Shown here one piece after another: positions 1 through 7,737 of a DNA stretch of 34,217 bases. Under the pieces are notes generated by a model. It was given only the letters and a program-made list of their open reading frames with translations. It had not been told where the DNA came from and searched no databases. The position numbers were made by a program, and so were the translations under genes. The DNA comes from Campylobacter ureolyticus ACS-301-V-Sch3b. Its GTDB lineage: Bacteria > Campylobacterota > Campylobacteria > Campylobacterales > Campylobacteraceae. The DNA lies in the NCBI RefSeq assembly GCF_000413435.1, contig NZ_KE340330.1, forward strand, positions 1 to 34,217. Reading direction: 5' to 3'. The stretch's first letter is position 1; the number at the start of each line of letters is the position of its first letter.

Positions 1-1
1 T

Positions 2-112
2 CTTTATGATGATGAGCTTTATTTTTTAATAATTAGCAAAGAAATTAACTATAAAAGAATTATTTTTTTAGCTTTTTTTATGCTCACAATAACAATAATG
101 GCTAGTACATTG
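2..112 (+). pseudogene. Sensor histidine kinase, 5' part, cut by the prophage
   Basis: The open frame enters from outside the window and encodes the end of a sensor region followed by a hydrophobic membrane segment (IIFLAFFMLTITIMAS). It runs in frame to TTG at 110-112, where the prophage begins. Joining codon 110-112 to 33283 gives a continuous kinase frame (STLVMYFVYVSITKPYLEQ), so this is the N-terminal half of the gene at 33283-33987. Past the junction the frame adds 22 prophage-encoded residues and stops at TAA 176-178. The kinase is therefore probably inactive in the lysogen. The family and the junction are clear; the signal sensed is unknown. Confidence 0.85.
108..112. repeat. Target-site duplication CATTG, left copy
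   Basis: CATTG sits directly before the TGTAAA terminus and again directly after the TTTACA terminus at 33278-33282. Five bases is the duplication length made by Mu-family transposases. Removing one copy and the element restores the kinase reading frame. Confidence 0.9.
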
Positions 113-128
113 TGTAAAATGTTGTATG

Positions 129-207
129 AAATGAGAAAAAGAGAAAAAATAGTGAAGTGTTTAGGAGTGCGATATTAAGGGTGTTTTTTGGGTGTTTTTC
201 TCATTTT
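129..207. repeat. Left-end transposase-binding-type repeats
   Basis: AAATGAGAAAAA at 129-140 and its inverted form TTTTTCTCATTTT at 195-207. The same core recurs three times within 75 bp of the right end (33204-33216, 33229-33239, 33251-33264) and is the only motif I found shared by both ends. The pattern fits MuA end-binding sites, but the function is inferred from position only. Confidence 0.6.
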
Positions 208-451
208 AATAGGAATTTTTAAGCTTGACATAAATTTGACAATTTTTACAAAAATTTTACATATTGGATACTAACTCTACTTTCATACTACTGTTTGTAT
301 ATCTTGGCATAATAATATTTAAAGCATTGATTTGGGGACTTTAAACATAATAGAAATTAGTAATGTTTTATGGTTTAAATGCGATTTAGATTTATTATTT
401 TAAAAAGTTGTGACATTTTAAGAATTAAAAGCTAAAATATGATTAACGAAC

Positions 452-517
452 ATTAAGTGACGTATTAAGTGACACTTTTTTATTGATTAAGTGACATTGA
501 CAAACATATTAAGTGAC
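452..517 (+). repeat. Four ATTAAGTGAC direct repeats
   Basis: Identical 10-mers start at 452, 464, 486 and 508, with start-to-start spacings of 12, 22 and 22 bp. The sites therefore lie near the same helical face, as in an operator or iteron-like array. They lie just downstream of the repressor stop codon. They could bind the repressor, the transposase enhancer domain or a host factor. Confidence 0.65.
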
Positions 518-538
518 ATCATTGATTAAAAACTTTTA

Positions 539-1171
539 CTATGATATTATCTTTACAACTCTACCAACAATATTAAAAATTTCCTGTGTTTCTTCTGTTA
601 TTTCAAAACTGTCAAATGATGGATTTAAGCTTTTAATAAAAAAATTTCCATTAGGTTTTATTTGTAACATTTTAACCATAAAAATATTTCTAAAATTTAT
701 TACATATAAATCATCTCCATTAAATTTTGAAGATATGTCAATAATAACCCAGTCTCCAGAATTTAATTTTGGTTGCATACTGTTACCTTTTACAAGAACA
801 GCTCTTAAATTTTTTTCATTTTTGGGTGTTTTAAACAAATTTTTAGGTATGCACATTATTTTGCTAGTATCTGTAACATTAATCCCCTCTATATCCGAAT
901 CAGTTCCAGCACTTGCATTGTTGCTTAAAATTTTCACACAATATCCATCTATATCAACATTTTGTGTATTTTCTTTACCCATAAAAACATAGTCACTAGA
1001 TAAATTTTTATTCTTTATTATTTTAAATATTAGTTCGTATGGTATAGAATTTCTAGTTCTCCAATTGCTAAAAGTAGCAGGTTTTACATCGTATTCCCTA
1101 CAAAATTCAGCATCATTAGATATTTTTAAGGAACTAAACAATCTGTTGAATATACCATCTATATCATTCAT
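539..1171 (-). CDS. Phage repressor, LexA/S24-like (left repressor)
   Basis: Probable lysogeny repressor of 210 aa. An N-terminal HTH-like region (about residues 5-45, CREYDVKPATFSNWRTRNSIP) precedes a C-terminal S24/LexA-type domain. The likely catalytic Ser131 lies in GNSMQPKLNSGD and Lys167 in FMVKML, 36 residues apart as is usual for the family. An Ala-Gly pair at 88-89 (NNASAGTDS) is a plausible self-cleavage site, which suggests induction by RecA. I chose ATG 1169-1171 because GAGG stands upstream; an in-frame GTG at 1201 would add 10 residues. It is transcribed away from the early genes across a shared operator region, as Mu c is. The family is confident; the operators are inferred. 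Confidence 0.85.
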   Translation of the reverse strand: MNDIDGIFNRLFSSLKISNDAEFCREYDVKPATFSNWRTRNSIPYELIFKIIKNKNLSSDYVFMGKENTQNVDIDGYCVKILSNNASAGTDSDIEGINVTDTSKIMCIPKNLFKTPKNEKNLRAVLVKGNSMQPKLNSGDWVIIDISSKFNGDDLYVINFRNIFMVKMLQIKPNGNFFIKSLNPSFDSFEITEETQEIFNIVGRVVKIIS

Positions 1172-1205
1172 TTTTCCAACCTCATTAAAATTAAAATACA
1201 CAAAC

Positions 1206-1275
1206 TATTGACTTATGTTTTCAATTTGTGTATAATTCTTTCAATCTTTTGAATTGATTTTACAATAAGTCAATA
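1206..1275. promoter_or_regulatory. Operator-like inverted repeat between repressor and early genes
   Basis: TATTGACTTAT at 1206-1216 and its exact reverse complement ATAAGTCAATA at 1265-1275 flank the divergent promoter region. Each copy contains a TTGACT box, one on each strand, so a protein bound to the repeats would cover the -35 elements. These are the best candidates for repressor or Ner-like protein operators. Confidence 0.55.
1208..1236 (+). promoter_or_regulatory. Early lytic promoter (sigma-70 type)
   Basis: TTGACT at 1208-1213, a 17-bp spacer, then TATAAT at 1231-1236. This is close to an ideal sigma-70 promoter. It reads toward the Ner-like gene and transposase. The -35 box lies inside the left operator-like repeat, so repression by the neighbouring repressor is plausible. 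Confidence 0.65.
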
Positions 1276-1341
1276 CAAACTTTCAAAAAATTGTCAGTTT
1301 GTATTATACATAAATTTTTGAATTTTACGAAAGGTGTAAAA

Positions 1342-1551
1342 ATGTCACTAAGCGAAAAATTTAATAATCGTTGCATTAATAGAAGGCAGTGGATAAAAAA
1401 GCACAACTTAAAAGAAAGAACTGCCTACAAGGTAATAAGCGGTGAATTAACCGGTGAAAAAAATACAAATGGAGCAACAAGAGAAGTTTTTCAAGCTCTT
1501 TTAAAGGATGGGATAATTTCTCAGCTTCCAGTCGGTTTAAGAGACAAATAA
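1342..1551 (+). CDS. Small Ner-like DNA-binding protein
   Basis: A basic 69-aa protein encoded first in the early operon, directly before the transposase. Start ATG 1342 follows GAAAGGTGTAAAA; a longer reading from TTG 1291 would begin inside the promoter region and is less likely. The sequence around RRQWIKKHNLKERTAYKVIS reads as a helix-turn-helix. In Mu-like phages the gene in this place is ner, a repressor of early transcription and of c. Position and size support that role; the sequence is too short for me to assign a family firmly. Confidence 0.7.
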   Translation: MSLSEKFNNRCINRRQWIKKHNLKERTAYKVISGELTGEKNTNGATREVFQALLKDGIISQLPVGLRDK

Positions 1552-1561
1552 AAGATTAAAA

Positions 1562-3571
1562 ATGTATTTTGTAGAAACTATAACAGCGTCACTTATTTTT
1601 AAATGCAATAAAAATACTTTGCGACAAAGTGTAAAAAGAAATTCCCCCAAATATCCATTTATAAAAGTAGATGCCAATACAAGAAGTCGCGGTGGTAAAC
1701 GCCTACTTTTCAAGGTAGGTGCTTTAAAAATCAAAGAAGCCATTAGCAAAAACATCATTAGCACAGATATAAAAATATGGGATGAAAAGCTAAATTTAGT
1801 AAGTGTAGATGAAATTTTGGGTGGTGATTACTTTAAAAGTGATGATGGCTTTGTGAATAGTTGCGATGATGATGCGTCAAATTGTCATAGTATGCACAAT
1901 GTAAGCAATACTTCAAGTTCTGATGATTTGGTAAATAATATCGATGTAGTGCGTGAGAGAGTGGTTGGAAGTTGCTGTGATGATTTAGTGAGTGTCACTA
2001 GTAATGGGGTTGGATATGATTGCGTAAATGAAAATCGTGGTGATTTAATAAATAGTAAAATTAAGGAGTGTGTCAGCAACAAATTCTCCCACCTAAAAAC
2101 CTTAAATGAAAATCAAAAATTAGAAGTTATTGCTTATTCGAAAAAATACTCTGTAAAAAAGGCAAAAAAGTTTTTTGGCATAAGTGATAAAAACATATAT
2201 AGATGGTTAAAAGAGTTTGAAAATGGCGGTATAAAAGAGATCAAAGATAGGCGTGGTAAAAGGATAAAAGCAGATCTTATCCTAATAAAACAAGCTATTT
2301 TAAGCATAGGAAATGCTCATAAAAGTAGCTGGTGGATGGAGTATGTCCGCCGCTTTTGTCTTACAAACAACTTAGAGTTTAACGCTTTCAACCTAGAAGC
2401 TGACATTTCTAAAAGCACATTTTACCGCCATGCAAACAGCCTAATTAAAAAAGATGCTGATATAAGAAATTTCCTAAGGGGTGGACTTGATGGGCTAACT
2501 GATATGAATTTAAGTGTAAAAAGAGATTATCTAATGGAAAATGAAGAGTGGCAAATAGATGCTACAAGCTTTGATTTTATGTGCTTAAATGAAAAGGGTG
2601 AGCCTCAAAGATATGAAGCCATTGGCATAGTTGATGCAAAAAGTAAAAAAAGAGTTTATGAGTTAGCAGACTCACCAAATTCATACGCAAATGTGCGTCT
2701 TTTAAAGAAAGCTTTTATAAAAATGGGTCGTCCAGGTTACATTAAGGGCGATAACGGAAAGGACTATGTAGGGACGCATTTTCAAGGGGTTTTAGCAAGG
2801 CTTGGGGTATCTTACATTGCAGCAGCCCCATTTAAAGGCTATCAAAAAGGTGTGATTGAAAAAAGTCATGGAGTAATGCAAAATTTCTTTGAAGGTTTGC
2901 CTGGATTTATAGGACACAATGCAGGAGCTAGGATAAAAAAAGAAAACGAAGCTTTGGAAAAAAGCAAAAGATTAAGTGGGGTTAAAACAAATATTAAAAA
3001 TTTACTAACCAAAGATGAAATGCAAAGCATGATAGATAGCTGGTGCGATAAGAAATATGGCTTTAGTAAAAATGTAGATAGGGCGTGGTTTGATGAAAGG
3101 CTTTTTGGCAAGGCTTATCAAAGAGTGCTTAGTGCTAGTGGCATAAGTATAAACAGTATCACTTATCAAAGCCTTGAGCTTTATAAACACCTGAAAATCG
3201 GTGACAGTGTGGAAGTGATAGAAGACATTGATGATGCATCAAAAGTCTATGTTTATCATAAAGGTGAGTTTATATGTGAGATAGTCCATAGCGAAGTTAA
3301 AAACATGACCGCCGAAGAGGTTAAAAAAGCTAAAAAAGAGTATCAAAAAACTCATATAACTCCTACAAAGAACTATATCAAGTCTTTAAGAGATGAAAAA
3401 GATGCTTACTATAAAGAAGTTGCTAAACAAAACTTAGATGAGAAAATGAAAGCTAAAAATAGTGTGATTAAGAAAGAAAGTGCGGCGAAAAAAGTAGAGG
3501 TTGAAGATAACAGTGACGGGGAAATTTATCTGCCTGATATAAATGAAGTTTTAAAAGAATTTGTGGGATAA
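1562..3571 (+). CDS. muA: Transposase A (Mu transposase, DDE type)
   Basis: The 669-aa transposase/integrase that cuts and joins the prophage ends. The first ~60 residues match the Mu-type winged DNA-binding domain. A polar, Cys/Asp/Ser/Asn-rich linker (about 85-170) follows, then an HTH (about 180-225, KKYSVKKAKKFFGISDKNIY). The catalytic core has D333 (WQIDATSFD), D397 (KGDNGKDY) and E433 (VIEKSHG), with the usual 35 residues between the second D and E. A Mu-transposase C-terminal region and a Lys-rich tail expected to contact B follow. No Shine-Dalgarno stands out before ATG 1562, 10 nt after the upstream stop, so translation may be coupled. The length matches MuA (663 aa). Confidence 0.95.
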   Translation: MYFVETITASLIFKCNKNTLRQSVKRNSPKYPFIKVDANTRSRGGKRLLFKVGALKIKEAISKNIISTDIKIWDEKLNLVSVDEILGGDYFKSDDGFVNSCDDDASNCHSMHNVSNTSSSDDLVNNIDVVRERVVGSCCDDLVSVTSNGVGYDCVNENRGDLINSKIKECVSNKFSHLKTLNENQKLEVIAYSKKYSVKKAKKFFGISDKNIYRWLKEFENGGIKEIKDRRGKRIKADLILIKQAILSIGNAHKSSWWMEYVRRFCLTNNLEFNAFNLEADISKSTFYRHANSLIKKDADIRNFLRGGLDGLTDMNLSVKRDYLMENEEWQIDATSFDFMCLNEKGEPQRYEAIGIVDAKSKKRVYELADSPNSYANVRLLKKAFIKMGRPGYIKGDNGKDYVGTHFQGVLARLGVSYIAAAPFKGYQKGVIEKSHGVMQNFFEGLPGFIGHNAGARIKKENEALEKSKRLSGVKTNIKNLLTKDEMQSMIDSWCDKKYGFSKNVDRAWFDERLFGKAYQRVLSASGISINSITYQSLELYKHLKIGDSVEVIEDIDDASKVYVYHKGEFICEIVHSEVKNMTAEEVKKAKKEYQKTHITPTKNYIKSLRDEKDAYYKEVAKQNLDEKMKAKNSVIKKESAAKKVEVEDNSDGEIYLPDINEVLKEFVG

Positions 3572-3629
3572 AACCACTTCTTAAAGGTCTTTTAAAAGGC
3601 TTTTAAAAAGTGTTTAAACATTTGGGTCA

Positions 3630-3688
3630 CAAATACCAGCTCAAAGTTGCAATAACAGCCCTCACGAGCAACTTTTCGCTGGTATTTG
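3630..3688. ncRNA. Structured hairpin H1 (TC/TC internal loop, conserved 17-nt loop)
   Basis: A 59-nt hairpin between A and B. The outer 11-bp stem is CAAATACCAGC/GCTGGTATTTG, followed by a symmetric TC/TC internal loop, an inner 8-bp stem AAAGTTGC/GCAACTTT, and the loop AATAACAGCCCTCACGA. The same layout with different stem sequences recurs at 23397-23454, and 15 of 17 loop bases agree. No T-run follows, so it is not a simple intrinsic terminator. It could be a protein-binding or processing element that sets the ratio of B to A. Confidence 0.7.
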
Positions 3689-3737
3689 CTTAAGGAACAA
3701 AAAATATGAGGGTTTATAAAAAATTTAGGAGTTTAAA

Positions 3738-4634
3738 ATGATAGATGAAGCAACAAAACAAGCTTACGCGGAGTATGAGAAAAATGGTGGAAGTTTTAGA
3801 AAGTTAGGAGCACTTCTTAAAATGAACCAAGCCTATGTTTCAATGGCGTTTAATGGCTGGGGGGATTATGATTTAAGTAGTGAGAGTAAGGCTGTGGCTG
3901 AGAAAAAAATAGTAGATTTCTTTAACTCAAAAAGGCTTGATATATCAAACCAGTATGATGAAATTTGTAAAAATGATAAGATTTTACCATTTACAAATAC
4001 GATCATAATAATGGCAAGTGTTATTAAAGCTATAAAGCAAAGAGCTTTATTAAAAATTATAGGAAAAAGTGGCACAGGAAAAACAACAGCTATAAATGCT
4101 TTAATTAAAAAGCTTCCTCAAGCTATTTTAGTAACTGCTTATGCTGGAATGAGTAAAAAAGAGCTCCTTGAAAGCATAGCAGAAAAAATCGGTGCAGAGC
4201 CTAAAAGACTAGGCACAGCCCATCTAATGAGTGCGATAAAAGACACCCTAAAAGGAAGTGATAGAGTGATAATCATAGATGAGGCAAACTTTATAAGCAC
4301 CATAAGTTTAGAACAAATTCGCCATATCCAAGATGAGACAAACTCTCCAATTATCCTAGTAGGAACTGAGAATTTACAAAAGCAAATTTTAAAAAGCCAC
4401 GAGCAAGTTATAACCAGGATAAGAAACACTCATAAGCCACTTATGAGCTTTAATGAAAATGAAGTGATGATGCTTTTTGAAGAAAATGGCAAAAAAATAG
4501 ATGAAAAAACGGCTTTAAAGATATGGAAAAGGTGCAAAAATCTAAGAGAGGTTAAATACGCCCTTGATGATTTAGTTGAAATTTATAAAGGCAATATTTC
4601 AAAAATAGATGAAGTTTTACCAAGAAATATTTAA
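3738..4634 (+). CDS. muB: Transposition ATPase B (AAA ATPase)
   Basis: A 298-aa target-capture ATPase that works with transposase A to deliver target DNA. The Walker A motif is GKSGTGKTT (109-117) and Walker B is VIIIDEA (about 177-183). An N-terminal HTH-like region (1-50, around LGALLKMNQAYVSMAFNG) fits the DNA-binding domain of MuB. It starts at ATG 3738 after AGGAG. A 166-bp gap holding hairpin H1 separates it from A. The length is close to that of Mu B (312 aa). Confidence 0.93.
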   Translation: MIDEATKQAYAEYEKNGGSFRKLGALLKMNQAYVSMAFNGWGDYDLSSESKAVAEKKIVDFFNSKRLDISNQYDEICKNDKILPFTNTIIIMASVIKAIKQRALLKIIGKSGTGKTTAINALIKKLPQAILVTAYAGMSKKELLESIAEKIGAEPKRLGTAHLMSAIKDTLKGSDRVIIIDEANFISTISLEQIRHIQDETNSPIILVGTENLQKQILKSHEQVITRIRNTHKPLMSFNENEVMMLFEENGKKIDEKTALKIWKRCKNLREVKYALDDLVEIYKGNISKIDEVLPRNI

Positions 4635-4645
4635 GGAGTTAAGCT

Positions 4646-4834
4646 ATGAGTAAAGAAGAAATTATAGCCAAATTTAAAGAGTTTGGTTTTGATGTTTGGT
4701 TTAATAAAAGTGGAAATATAGTTGGTAAGAAAAGTGGCTTTAAAAGTGGCGAAAAAGAGCCAATAAACAAGCCATTTAAACCACAAAATTTACAATCAAC
4801 ATTTGTTTTTGGACTTGGTAGAGTATGGAGGTAA
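4646..4834 (+). CDS. Small hypothetical early protein (62 aa)
   Basis: I recognise no family. A basic, Lys/Phe/Gly-rich 62-residue protein with a good ribosome site (AAGGAGTTAAGCT before ATG), lying 11 nt after B in the same operon. In Mu the genes after B are small and often affect the host or inhibit nucleases (kil, gam). That is position only, not evidence of function. Confidence 0.6.
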   Translation: MSKEEIIAKFKEFGFDVWFNKSGNIVGKKSGFKSGEKEPINKPFKPQNLQSTFVFGLGRVWR

Positions 4835-4837
4835 AAA

Positions 4838-4930
4838 ATGTATGTAAATGTGCAAAATAAGTCAAGAATACTGAATGTATCTGACACAAGAGTCAATTTT
4901 AAAGGAGTAAATTATGATATTTGCAGATAG
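4838..4930 (+). CDS. Tiny ORF (30 aa) with strong ribosome site
   Basis: ATG 4838 follows GGAGGTAAAAA, an excellent Shine-Dalgarno, 3 nt after the previous stop. The 30-residue product (MYVNVQNKSRILNVSDTRVN...) overlaps the next start by 17 nt. No family is recognised. It may be a real small protein or a leader that couples translation to the next gene. Confidence 0.4.
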   Translation: MYVNVQNKSRILNVSDTRVNFKGVNYDICR

Positions 4931-5099
4931 CAAAAACAATGAATTAGAAATAAACGGAAGCCTTGCTCAGCTTGTGGCTGAACTTGCAGGGATTGTAAAA
5001 GCAGTTGCTGAAACTTTCGATATATCAGAAGATAAAATGCGACGAATTCTTAACAATGATAACTTTTGGAAAGCTGTTACCCTTGGGGAAAAGGAGTAA
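4914..5099 (+). CDS. Small hypothetical early protein (61 aa)
   Basis: 61 aa, starting at ATG 4914 after AAAGGAG. The middle is helical and Ala-rich (SLAQLVAELAGIVKAVAETF), and the end is a short basic region that could be part of an HTH (SEDKMRRILNNDNFW). It sits in the early operon, 2 nt before the next start. The function is unknown. Confidence 0.6.
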   Translation: MIFADSKNNELEINGSLAQLVAELAGIVKAVAETFDISEDKMRRILNNDNFWKAVTLGEKE

Positions 5100-5101
5100 A
5101 A

Positions 5102-5467
5102 ATGAAAATGACAAATTTAGTCTTTGTTTCAAGCCCTTATGCATCGATTAAATGTAAAGAGCGTGATAGAAACTATTATGCCAAACAATTAGCCCTAGAA
5201 GCTTGTCATCAAGTTATGTTAAATGGCTATGAGCCAATTAGCCCGGTATTAGCTTTTATGGATATTTATAGCGAGTTTGAAAGGTATAAAGTTATGCAAA
5301 ACTGTAAAGAGCTATTAAGCGTGTGTAGGTATTACTACTTTTATAACTGTAAATATTCAAAAGATAGTAAAGGTATGGCTTATGAGCGAGAGCTAGCTCA
5401 TAAATTAGGCATTAGTGAGCTTAAGTTTAGTTTGTTTGATTGGCAAGTTTATGGTAAAGATAGTTAA
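5102..5467 (+). CDS. DUF4406-like / deoxyribosyltransferase-fold protein
   Basis: 121 aa. The N-terminus (NLVFVSSPYAS) and the segment GYEPISPVLAF are typical of the DUF4406 group, distant relatives of nucleoside 2-deoxyribosyltransferases, and suggest a nucleotide-binding Rossmann-like fold. I chose ATG 5102, preceded by AAGGAGTAAAA; an upstream in-frame ATG at 5066 lies inside the preceding gene and has no such site. It is a common phage accessory protein with no proven role; nucleotide salvage is a guess. Confidence 0.6.
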   Translation: MKMTNLVFVSSPYASIKCKERDRNYYAKQLALEACHQVMLNGYEPISPVLAFMDIYSEFERYKVMQNCKELLSVCRYYYFYNCKYSKDSKGMAYERELAHKLGISELKFSLFDWQVYGKDS

Positions 5468-5560
5468 AAAAAGCAAAGATAATTTAGCTGTATGCCTTAA
5501 ATACAGTTATGTTAATAGCTTTAAATTTATGAAAAAGTATATTTTTAAAAGGAGAAAAAA

Positions 5561-6184
5561 ATGGCAAAGTTAGATGAAAAAGGCTTTTGGCAAAACAAAG
5601 AGGGAAATTTTATCCATAAAGACATGATCGCTATAGATAAACAGCTTGAAGATGAAGTTGTAGAAAAGCTTATAGTAAAAGCAAAAGAGGTTCAAAATGC
5701 TTTAAAGGAGTTTAAGGAGTTTGCTTATAAGGAGTGTTATGACTTTATAGACTTACTAAGACAAAACTACGGTATGGATAAACTAGAAAACTCTAAAACT
5801 GGGAGTGTATGTTTAAGAAGCTTTAACGGGACTAAAGAGGTGCAAATTCAAATAGCTAAGCAAATCAGTTTTGATAGTAAATTAATACTGGCAAAAGAAA
5901 AAATAGATGAGTATTTGGATGAAAAAACTGAAAATGCTGATGCTGAGATACGCACTCTTATAACTCGTGCTTTTGATGTAAAAAACGGCAAAGTTGATGC
6001 AAAAATGGTATTAAGCTTAAAGCAATATCCCATTAGTAATCCAAAGTGGATTGAGGCCATGAAGATGATAGATGAAGCTGTTGAGATAGTAGGAACAAAA
6101 AGTTATATAAGATTTAGAGAAAGAGAAGATGAAAGGATAGATGGAGCTTTAAAAATGATAGTTTTAGATATTGCAGGAGTGTAA
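5561..6184 (+). CDS. DUF3164 protein
   Basis: 207 aa. The family signature runs the length of the protein: GFWQNKEGNFIHKDMI near the start, a helical middle ending in FIDLLRQNYG, the GTKEVQIQIAKQISFD segment, RTLITRAFDV, and the end signature VGTKSYIRFREREDE followed by LDIAGV. DUF3164 genes are typical of the early region of Mu-like phages and some are mis-annotated as sulfate transporters. No activity is established. The ribosome site AAGGAG lies 10 nt upstream. A perfect hairpin (6195-6214) follows the stop. Confidence 0.88.
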   Translation: MAKLDEKGFWQNKEGNFIHKDMIAIDKQLEDEVVEKLIVKAKEVQNALKEFKEFAYKECYDFIDLLRQNYGMDKLENSKTGSVCLRSFNGTKEVQIQIAKQISFDSKLILAKEKIDEYLDEKTENADAEIRTLITRAFDVKNGKVDAKMVLSLKQYPISNPKWIEAMKMIDEAVEIVGTKSYIRFREREDERIDGALKMIVLDIAGV

Positions 6185-6194
6185 AGCTTTAACA

Positions 6195-6214
6195 AAGGGC
6201 TAATTTTAGCCCTT
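6195..6214 (+). terminator. Perfect 8-bp hairpin after the DUF3164 gene
   Basis: AAGGGCTA/TAGCCCTT with an ATTT loop. The downstream sequence is GATTAAGG, not a T-run, so it is more likely an RNA-stability or attenuation hairpin than a full terminator. Confidence 0.5.
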
Positions 6215-6241
6215 GATTAAGGTTTTAAGGAGTTATAAAAG

Positions 6242-6898
6242 ATGAGTTTAGATGAGATCTATGATGAGATCAGCTTTGAAAGACGAAAGCTTATAAAAGA
6301 GCTATTTGGGGATAATAAATCATATTTACCTAGAGCTAAGGTTATAAAATATCATAAAATTTTAGAACTAGTTGATACTAATAAACTCATTGATTTTAGC
6401 ATTTATATGGATAGCTTTAGAACGCAATATATAAACATGGAAGTTGCTATGACTAAGGCAATTAATGCGTATAAAAAAGCTTTAATTTTAAACTCCATAA
6501 AAAAAGGCGAAAAGGCTTTAAAAAATATCAAAGAAGTTGAGAAATTTTGCAAAGAAGCCTTTAGGGAAGAAGATCTTTTTAGTGGTCATAAAGGAAGCCC
6601 TTATATAGAGGGTGTTGTCATCTGTGTAGATGAAAATGGAAATTTAAGAAATAAATTTGTTGTAAATAAAAACGGTGTTTTTGCTAGGCTTGATAGTGTT
6701 GATGAAAAAAGAGTTTGGGAGTATTTGTTTGCTCACCAAGAAAAAATCGGCGTTGTAGAGTATAAACAAGTTGAAATTAAAAACACTATAGAAGATAAAA
6801 AAGATGATTTAGTCGAGGTTAGCAAAGACACAATGGCTTTTAAAATGTGTGAAAAACTAGCAAAAGAGAAAAGGATAGGAAATGCTAATAAAAGCTGA
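6242..6898 (+). CDS. Hypothetical early phage protein (218 aa)
   Basis: I do not recognise the family. 218 aa, largely helical and charged, with no signal peptide or membrane segment. The segment SPYIEGVVICVDENGNLRNKFVVNKNGVFARL (positions about 119-150) looks like a small beta domain between helical parts. The C-terminus overlaps the next gene by 17 nt, so the two are probably translated together. The ribosome site AAGGAG lies 10 nt before ATG 6242. Confidence 0.7.
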   Translation: MSLDEIYDEISFERRKLIKELFGDNKSYLPRAKVIKYHKILELVDTNKLIDFSIYMDSFRTQYINMEVAMTKAINAYKKALILNSIKKGEKALKNIKEVEKFCKEAFREEDLFSGHKGSPYIEGVVICVDENGNLRNKFVVNKNGVFARLDSVDEKRVWEYLFAHQEKIGVVEYKQVEIKNTIEDKKDDLVEVSKDTMAFKMCEKLAKEKRIGNANKS

Positions 6899-7262
6899 TG
6901 AGTTTGCAAGTGCCTATGATGTGAGCATGAGAACTTTATATGTCTTAAAAAACTACGATAAAAAAAATAAAAATTATGAGCGTTTTAAGATAGTTAATGG
7001 CAGACTTTTTGTGGATTATGAGGCATTTTTTAAAGTAGAAAATGAGATAAATTTAGCAAGGGATCTTTACTATAAGATAATTGATGATTTTAAAAACGAA
7101 TATGAAATGGCAGGATACTTTGCTAAAAAAATAGGTGTAAAGCAGGTAAATTTATACAATGTTTTTAGAAACTTTACTTTTTATGGAAACAATGCATCAC
7201 ACTCTAATAAAAGAGATTTGCTAATAAAAGCTTTTAAAGAGTATCTAAAGGATCTAAAATGA
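6882..7262 (+). CDS. Hypothetical protein with HTH-like N-terminus
   Basis: 126 aa. The N-terminal segment ADEFASAYDVSMRTLYVLK resembles the recognition part of a MerR/excisionase-type or phage HTH domain, and a second possible HTH lies near 90-110 (AKKIGVKQVNLYNVFR). It overlaps the gene before it by 17 nt and the gemA start by 4 nt (ATGA). Its place before gemA fits a middle-gene regulator, but nothing proves it. Confidence 0.65.
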   Translation: MLIKADEFASAYDVSMRTLYVLKNYDKKNKNYERFKIVNGRLFVDYEAFFKVENEINLARDLYYKIIDDFKNEYEMAGYFAKKIGVKQVNLYNVFRNFTFYGNNASHSNKRDLLIKAFKEYLKDLK

Positions 7263-7735
7263 CTGAGAAACAGCGTATTTTAAGAAAAAATTTACTAGCT
7301 AGAATCCACACAAATAGCAAATATAAAGAACTTGTTAGAGTTGATGCGTGGGAAAGTTGGTTAGACGTTAGATTTGGTGTAAGTAGTTCGGCTCTTTTAT
7401 CTATAGATGAGCTTAATAAAACCTTGGATATGTTAATAAATGATGAGTTTAAGGAGTGTGAGCCTGATATTTTAGGTAGAAATTTAGTAAAAAACTCTAA
7501 AATTATAAATAATTTGACTAAGAACAAAACTAAAAAAATAACTCAAAAACAATATATCTACATAAAGCACCTTGCAAACAGGCTTAATTTTAGTGATGAA
7601 AAATTAATGGTCTTTGTGGCAAGACAGATCAAAGTTTTAATAAGACTTGATAGCCAACTTAAAAGAATAAGCTTAAATGATGCAAGGCGTATCATCACAG
7701 GCTTAGAAAAAATGTGTAAATTTTATAAGAAATAA
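7259..7735 (+). CDS. gemA: GemA-like regulatory protein (DUF1018)
   Basis: 158 aa. The N-terminal half has the GemA pattern (LARIHTNSKYKE...WLDVRFGVSSSALLSIDELNKTLDML), and the C-terminal half ends with LNDARRIITGLEKM, a helical segment typical of the family. In Mu, GemA modulates host gene expression and DNA topology late in the early phase. Its start overlaps the previous stop (ATGA). Synteny with other Mu-like phages supports the call. Confidence 0.8.
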   Translation: MTEKQRILRKNLLARIHTNSKYKELVRVDAWESWLDVRFGVSSSALLSIDELNKTLDMLINDEFKECEPDILGRNLVKNSKIINNLTKNKTKKITQKQYIYIKHLANRLNFSDEKLMVFVARQIKVLIRLDSQLKRISLNDARRIITGLEKMCKFYKK

Positions 7736-7737
7736 AA

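Larger units (their letters stand above)
113..538. other. Prophage left-end noncoding region
   Basis: No supported gene lies between the left terminus and the repressor stop. The stretch holds two copies of an AAATGAGAAAA-type end repeat (129-140 forward, 195-207 inverted) and four direct ATTAAGTGAC repeats (452-517). It is AT-rich, with two TTGACA boxes (225-230, 236-241) that lack a convincing -10 partner. By analogy with Mu, this region should carry the transposase-binding sites of the left end. Confidence 0.6.

Noticed and set aside
113..118. A 6-bp duplication (ACATTG) with the element starting TGTAAA and ending TTTAC
   Set aside because: The A before CATTG on the right belongs to the 5'-TG...CA-3' terminus; a 5-bp duplication fits both the Mu family and the restored kinase frame.
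225..264. Promoter from the two TTGACA boxes near the left end
   Set aside because: No acceptable -10 at 16-18 bp and no gene downstream on that strand.
452..517. Short CRISPR-like array
   Set aside because: The repeats are 10 bp with 2-12 bp between them, too short for a CRISPR, and no cas gene is near.
513..992. 159-codon plus-strand frame opposite the repressor
   Set aside because: A shadow of the repressor gene on the minus strand; no ribosome site and unlikely composition.
5451..5573. 40-codon frame between the DUF4406-like and DUF3164 genes
   Set aside because: No ribosome site, overlaps both neighbours, and Lys-rich in the manner of noncoding AT-rich DNA.
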